This document shows positions 58,197 to 64,000 of a stretch of 64,000 bases of DNA, piece after piece. Where the stretch lies: contig CAUYLG010017972.1 in NCBI GenBank assembly GCA_963573385.1, positions 62,001 through 126,000 on the forward strand, written 5' to 3'. Within the stretch, counting starts at the first letter, position 1; the number at the start of each line of letters is the position of its first letter. This stretch comes from Cacajao melanocephalus (taxonomy: Eukaryota; Chordata; Mammalia; Primates; Pitheciidae). Below the pieces are notes generated by a model that worked only from the letters and a program-made list of their open reading frames with translations, did no database searches and had not been told where the DNA came from. A program made the translations under genes and the position numbers.

Positions 58197-58512
58197 GGCC
58201 AGGAGCGGTGGCCCACGCGTATAATCCTAGCCTTTTGGGAGGCCGAGACAGGAAGATTGCTTGAGCCTAGGAGTTTGAGACCAGCCTGGGCAACATAGGG
58301 AGATCTCATCTCTACAAAAAATTTAAAAATTAGCCAAGTGTGGTGACTCATGCCTGTGGTCCCAGTTACTCAGGAGGCTGAGGTGGGAGGATCACCTGAG
58401 CCCTGGAAGTCAAGGCTGCAGTGAACCGTAATTGTACCACTGCACTCCAGCCTGGGAGAGAGAGCAAGACTTTGTATCAAAATAATAATAATAATAAGAA
58501 GAAGAAGATGGA
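58197..58512 (+). mobile_element. Alu SINE with (AAT)n(AAG)n tail
   Basis: GGCCAGGAGCGGTGGCCCAC start; the tail has turned into an AATAAT/AAGAAG repeat at 58483-58512. Confidence 0.95.
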
Positions 58513-58747
58513 GATAGAGTAAAAAATAAGAAAAAAATGTACCTGGAAGCGTGACATCTGAAAGTTTTAGGAAGACAAAGATGGAATGAAGGAAAGAAAA
58601 TTATTAACGTAAGAAAATGACTCCGAAGTGAAGGACTTGAATTTCTAAAGAACCCAGAGAATGCCTAGCACAATAATTTTTTTAAAAAAGCACATCAAGC
58701 ATAATATGAATAAAAAGATGCTAAAAGCTCCAGAAAGGAGAAAACAC

Positions 58748-58749
<2 letters not shown>

Positions 58750-58783
<34 letters not shown>
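58750..58783. repeat. (TC)n microsatellite
   Basis: About 17 uninterrupted TC dinucleotides. Confidence 0.97.
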
Positions 58784-58784
<1 letters not shown>

Positions 58785-59159
58785 AAAAAGATATGAAATC
58801 ATAGAATGGATATCTCAAAAATTGTTTAAGAAAATTAAATCATCCTCATTTTCTGTAGTTAGAATTTATAGATAAAGCCTAAAGTGGAATACAGGAGTAC
58901 TGTTGGAGTATTTTAAAATAATTAGATTCTTACCTCTTTCACTCCTAAAAATTAATTTGACTTGCTAAATAAAGTATATGTATTGCTTTGGCAAAACCAA
59001 ACCAAAACTAGATGAAAATAAAACACTTGCACTCTTGTCTCATTCTTGTACCTAAATATGGTGTAACCTTGGCCAAATATCTTAGTTCTTTGTTTTCTCT
59101 GTTGGAGGGGTTGATGTCTGTGATTCTTTTTATCTGTAAAACACAAATGCTTTATCCTT

Positions 59160-60010
59160 GAAAGTACAGCAGGTCCTTGAAAAAATGTTCTGTTACAATG
59201 TTGATAACCAAAAAATAATCACTTCCCTGGTGGCGCTGCTCTCTGTGTGGAGTCTGCCTATTCTCCCATCTGTGTGGGTTTTCTTCTGGTGTTACAGCTT
59301 CATCCCACATCCCAAAGATGCCCAAATTGGGTTCACTGATGTGTCTATATGGTGCCAGTGTGAGTGTGAGTGCAGCTGGCCATCGGATGGTATGCTGTCT
59401 AAGGCTGGTTCCTGCCTTGTGCCCTGAGCTGCTAGGACAGGCTCTGGCCATCTGCTACCCTGAACTGGAATAAGCAGGTTGGAAAATGAATAAATGAATA
59501 CAAATTATTGTAAAATAGAAATTTGTAAAGTAAATGATAATCATAAAGGGGTCTGCACGATAAAGAAAAGTGAAACGAAACAACAGCAATGTAGTCAGCA
59601 GTGCTCGGTGAGCCTACCATATGGGTCATTGTGTTTGAATTGTGCAGTGGTAGAAGGTGGTCCTTATAGTTTTTGCTTTGCAAACATTTATTCCTTGATT
59701 TAACCCCCCCGACATTATAATTGCTGTCACTCACTGATTTACCAAAACTTGGGTAAATATATTGTTTTTATTGATCCTTTCTTAGATGTGTGCATAGCTC
59801 ACATGTATTTCAGTGTTTAATATTAGAAGTATTTTGGGTCTCTACTTAGAAGTTTGGTGATGTTTTTGTGACCAGAAATGTGTTGTAGGAACTTAACTGT
59901 TGTTTATATCAGTTATCCTATGGTTAAATTGGTGTCATTATAAGTCATTTTGCTTAAAGTCACAGTTTCCAAGAACCTATCAGCAACAGTGAGGACTTAC
60001 GTTATGTAAC
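59160..60010 (+). repeat. Possible ancient medium-reiterated repeat
   Basis: The first 320 bp include CTGTGTGGAGTCTGCCTATT, CATCCCACATCCCAAAGATG and GAACTGGAATAAGCAGG, a text shared by several ancient SINE/transposon-like repeats. The two outer edges are weakly complementary (GTCCTTGAAAAAATG against TTCCAAGAACCTATC). Family unknown to me. Confidence 0.4.
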
Positions 60011-60439
60011 AAAATATTTACATGTAAATTTAGACTGACTTCAGATAGTAGATTCTCATAAAATGTATTGAGATTCTCAAGTTGTAACTGATTATTGAGA
60101 GAGATCTGTAGTTCAGTGAGTTTTTACCTATTGTCTCCAAAACTTGAGTTTGTAGTGATTTTTCTATCATTCTAAAACTAAGCTATGGGACAATCTCAGC
60201 CACAGAAAATGAGAATGAAGCTGAAAGACTGAGTGTTTTCTACATAGGCATAGATGATAAAGTATAGTGGTTCAGAGGTTTTAGAAATGAAAATATACAA
60301 TAGGGCAGTGGTTAATTACTCTTTTGTAATTAATTCTGTTCCTGAGTTTCTACGGAACTGCCTTTGGCCAAATAAGTATTACTTTAAAGTAATCTTTTAT
60401 TTTACATATCTTTATATGTTCTTCAATAAAGGAAGATTA

Positions 60440-60640
60440 CCAAGTGGCTAAAGCATGAGCTCTGAAGTTGGCCTGGGATTGAATCCTGGCTCTTCTACTA
60501 GCCAGTTTTAGAGTGGCACTAGATAAATAAGTTAATCTTGTTCAGCTTGAGTTTCTTTTTCTATGAAGTGAGGATGATCATAACTACTGCTATGGATTAT
60601 ATAATCTATGTAAAGACAGCACTGTGTAGTACTAAGTCTC
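60440..60640 (+). repeat. MIR SINE
   Basis: GGGATTGAATCCTGGCTCTT, TAAGTTAATCTTGTTCAGC and ATTATATAATCTATGTAAAG follow MIR order. Confidence 0.7.
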
Positions 60641-60793
60641 ATATAAATATAAGCTGTTGCAATGAATACTCCACTTCCTAGGGAATGTTTTCCTTATGAT
60701 TCTGCAAGCTGGCAGAATCCCTATCTTGTTGGGTCTTTCGAGAGTAGAGACACTGATCAGGAAAGAGTGGTATTCTGAGAATAAGAGTTTTGG

Positions 60794-61104
<311 letters not shown>

Positions 61105-61415
61105 CTAAATCCCAGACTCCTCACTTGAAGCTGAAAGAATCCCTGAGATATGTTTGTTACCTTGGCTGACCAACCCCTTAATAACCTCACTTAAAGGAGT
61201 TAGTTACCTTGCACAAAAAAGCCCATATGCCCTATTCCTACAATCTCTCATTGTTTCCAGGACAGTTTGAATCAGATCCCAGCAGGTCCCAGGGACGCAA
61301 ATACAAGGTGTGATCTGAAAGAGTCTTCTTTTTGGATGTTAATATTGATAGGTGGAGAATATCTGTGGAAGTAGATTCTGAGTATGTAGGACCTTGAAAG
61401 AACAATATTTAATGA

Positions 61416-61708
<293 letters not shown>

Positions 61709-64000
61709 AGAACATAATTTTAAATTGGGTCAAATGATCATTATGGGTAAACCTACAGCAGAGATTTTGGCCCAGTCTATCAGTCTGAACAGCTCCAAGT
61801 GGTCCTTTTTACTTGGTGGAAAGACATTTTGACTCAGTAGTGGCTCATCTGAATTAGAGATGATATGCCAGAAACTTTTTGGTATGATGTAGAGAAAAGA
61901 ACGAGGGGCCATATAGGGGAGGATTTAATATGAATGATCCTCTAACTGTGTCCCTCATAAGAGTCTAGTCAACTCTCTCTCCCAAGGCATTGAGAAAAAC
62001 ACTAGTGAGCAGAGCACCAGCACTCCTGAAAAGCTGTATAGTCTGTCTGTAGGCCAGAGATGCCAGTGGGAGATGCTTCAGTTGAAATAGACTCCTTGAT
62101 TCAATAGGCATTTTCAAGATTGTATTGTGGCAGAGACAAAGTAGTGCATTTAATTGCTAGCCAAGACAGGTGGGCATGGTTACTCTAATAGACAGCAGGA
62201 ACCACAGGATAATCAGTATAGTCTAACATCAGGTCTGGCTTTGGCTGAAGGATCATGTGATCTAAAGGACGAAAATGGATAGTCCTATTTGGTTTATGTT
62301 ACTAGAAAGTAATTCTGACTTGAGCCACTACAGTAGGAGCCCTTATCTAGTTCTCAGGTCTGATTTAATTCAATTTCTGGAAGCCCTGGAGAAAGGACTC
62401 TGACATAATATCACGAGTATGTATTATGTATCTATCTATCTCTTAGCATTCGCCAAAGTAAGCTGTAGCCACTACCAGAGCAGTTATACAATGCAGAAAG
62501 AAATTCTAGACCTTTTGGGCTCACCAAACGTGCTGAATTAGTTCTAACTTTGGGCAACCAGAACATCACACATTTATTCAGAGTGGAGTCTTGTGGAAGT
62601 CAGTATAAGTGGAGTTTTGACTCAGGTGTATCACAGTGACCCCCAAACCCATCCCTTGGTTACTTCTCCCGTTTCCTGAGTATATGGCTAGAGTATTAAC
62701 ATCAGCAACTAGCAGAGTCAACATACTGGTTTCCTTAACTGGTTCTTTTGTTTACCAAAAGTTTTAATGAAAGGATACAATTGATGTTACTATACAATGT
62801 GTGGTGTCCCAAATTACTACTATTGTTTTGAGAAAAAGATTGCTTAGGTTGCTAAATGGAATTTTTAAAGTATTTCCTCTTTTGGTTGATGTCCCTTATC
62901 ACAGAGTTCTAAACTACTTTCTACCAAATTTTTCTTTGAAAAATCTGCCTTTATATGTGAAATTAATATACATATATATTTTAGATAACAGCAATTTACA
63001 GGTTTCTTTATTAAATTAGGATCTTTGCATTCAGTTCCAACTCATCATTGATCAATATATGTCATGCTGATAAGCATTTAGCAAAATTTGAGACTGATAT
63101 TCAATTTAATAATTGTATTAAATCAGATAATCTGAGTGCAGTAATAGTCTGCCTCCTGGATTTATAGTAATTTTTATTTTTAATAATACAAACAAAAAAC
63201 TCATTTCTTCTACTCATTTGTAAGTTATAATTTTAACTGGCAAGAATTAAAGTAGAATTTTTAAAATGGTCATTATAGAAACTAGCTTATACTTCACTTA
63301 TTCCTTGATTTTACTGAAATTTATGACCACATTAATTGGAGAAAGGAAAATAAATTGTCTTGGGAATATGCTGTAATAGCACAAAAAGATTTTCCTTCAT
63401 TTCTGCAAAATTAATATTCTATATTCATCTAATGCCCATCCACCAGATTTTTTTGTATATGTCACAGAAGTACTTTTTTCTTAGGTAGTATATTTAAACC
63501 TTTCAGTTATAATTATTACCACTTCTCTCCCCCTCCCACCCCCACCTTAATGGTTGTAAAAAGTTACTTCCCTTAAGAAATATTTAGGGGTAAATATGGA
63601 TTAAATCCTTGAGACAAAAACCTACACTTTATATCAAATCTTTTCATCTAAAATCTTATATTCAAATGAAGTGAGAATTCATTAAGGAAACAATATTTTT
63701 TTCAACTAATTTTTATAGTTACATCAGCCTGGGCTAATTATACAAAAAAATTTATACAAATACACACAAAACCAAAAATACCAAACCAAACAAAAACAAA
63801 AACCCCAAACCAAAAAACCCTCGCTCCATAAGGTGACAAATTTTGCTTCTGAGAGGTAGTACAACCAACCAAATGAATACTGTACGTGCATAAACCGAGG
63901 CACTTAAGATCACCCAACCTGTTTAATTTATAACCAAATCTCTCCTCTTCAGGATTTCAGGACTCACGAACAATTATTATATTAGAACAAACAATGGTCT

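Noticed and set aside
59152..59451. Overlapping frames of 89-99 codons on both strands near 59150-59450
   Set aside because: They lie in an ancient repeat-like segment, have no splice context and no recognisable domain.

Overview
The window is primate nuclear DNA, human or a close relative. It has dense Alu SINEs in both orientations, L1, L2, MIR, MaLR/ERV LTRs, Tigger/MER2, MER1B and Hsmar1 elements, a CpG-island promoter, and a gene of short exons in long introns with GT-AG boundaries. It holds no operons, CRISPR array or prokaryotic features.

The one functional protein gene I can support is RNF2 (RING1B/RING2), the catalytic E3 subunit of Polycomb repressive complex 1, on the + strand. 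A CpG island (about 6880-7770) holds the promoter and a non-coding first exon ending at 7388. A 28.3 kb first intron leads to exon 2 (35686-35774), which carries the start codon. Coding continues in 39608-39768, 41102-41317, 46978-47250, 48679-48850 and 49075-49176. Joined, these give 336 codons with every phase matching. The RING finger is split between exons 3 and 4; the C-terminal RAWUL domain lies in exons 5-7. The 3' UTR runs through repeat-poor sequence towards about 51300, where an old L1 begins.

The only other gene-derived sequences are dead. One is a processed ferritin heavy chain (FTH1) pseudogene on the - strand in intron 1 (26738-28532), flanked by a 9 bp target duplication and later split by an LTR that itself received an Alu. 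The others are transposase relics: a 5'-half Hsmar1 mariner (30750-31450, -) and a Tigger/pogo-like piece (53803-54504, +).

Layout: 1-6880 upstream, with an LTR inside a MIR, a 103 bp tandem repeat and Alus; 6880-7770 promoter island; 7389-35685 intron 1 with most of the nested repeats; 35686-49176 the coding part; 49177 to about 51300 3' UTR; about 51300-58500 old L1s, a Tigger relic and nested insertions; 58500-64000 mostly unique AT-rich sequence with two Alus and a MIR.

I found no previously undescribed biological system. The observations worth checking are the layered insertion histories, an LTR lying 48 bp from the exon 2 acceptor, a possible overlapping upstream ORF in the RNF2 leader, and a 3' UTR without an evident AATAAA signal.
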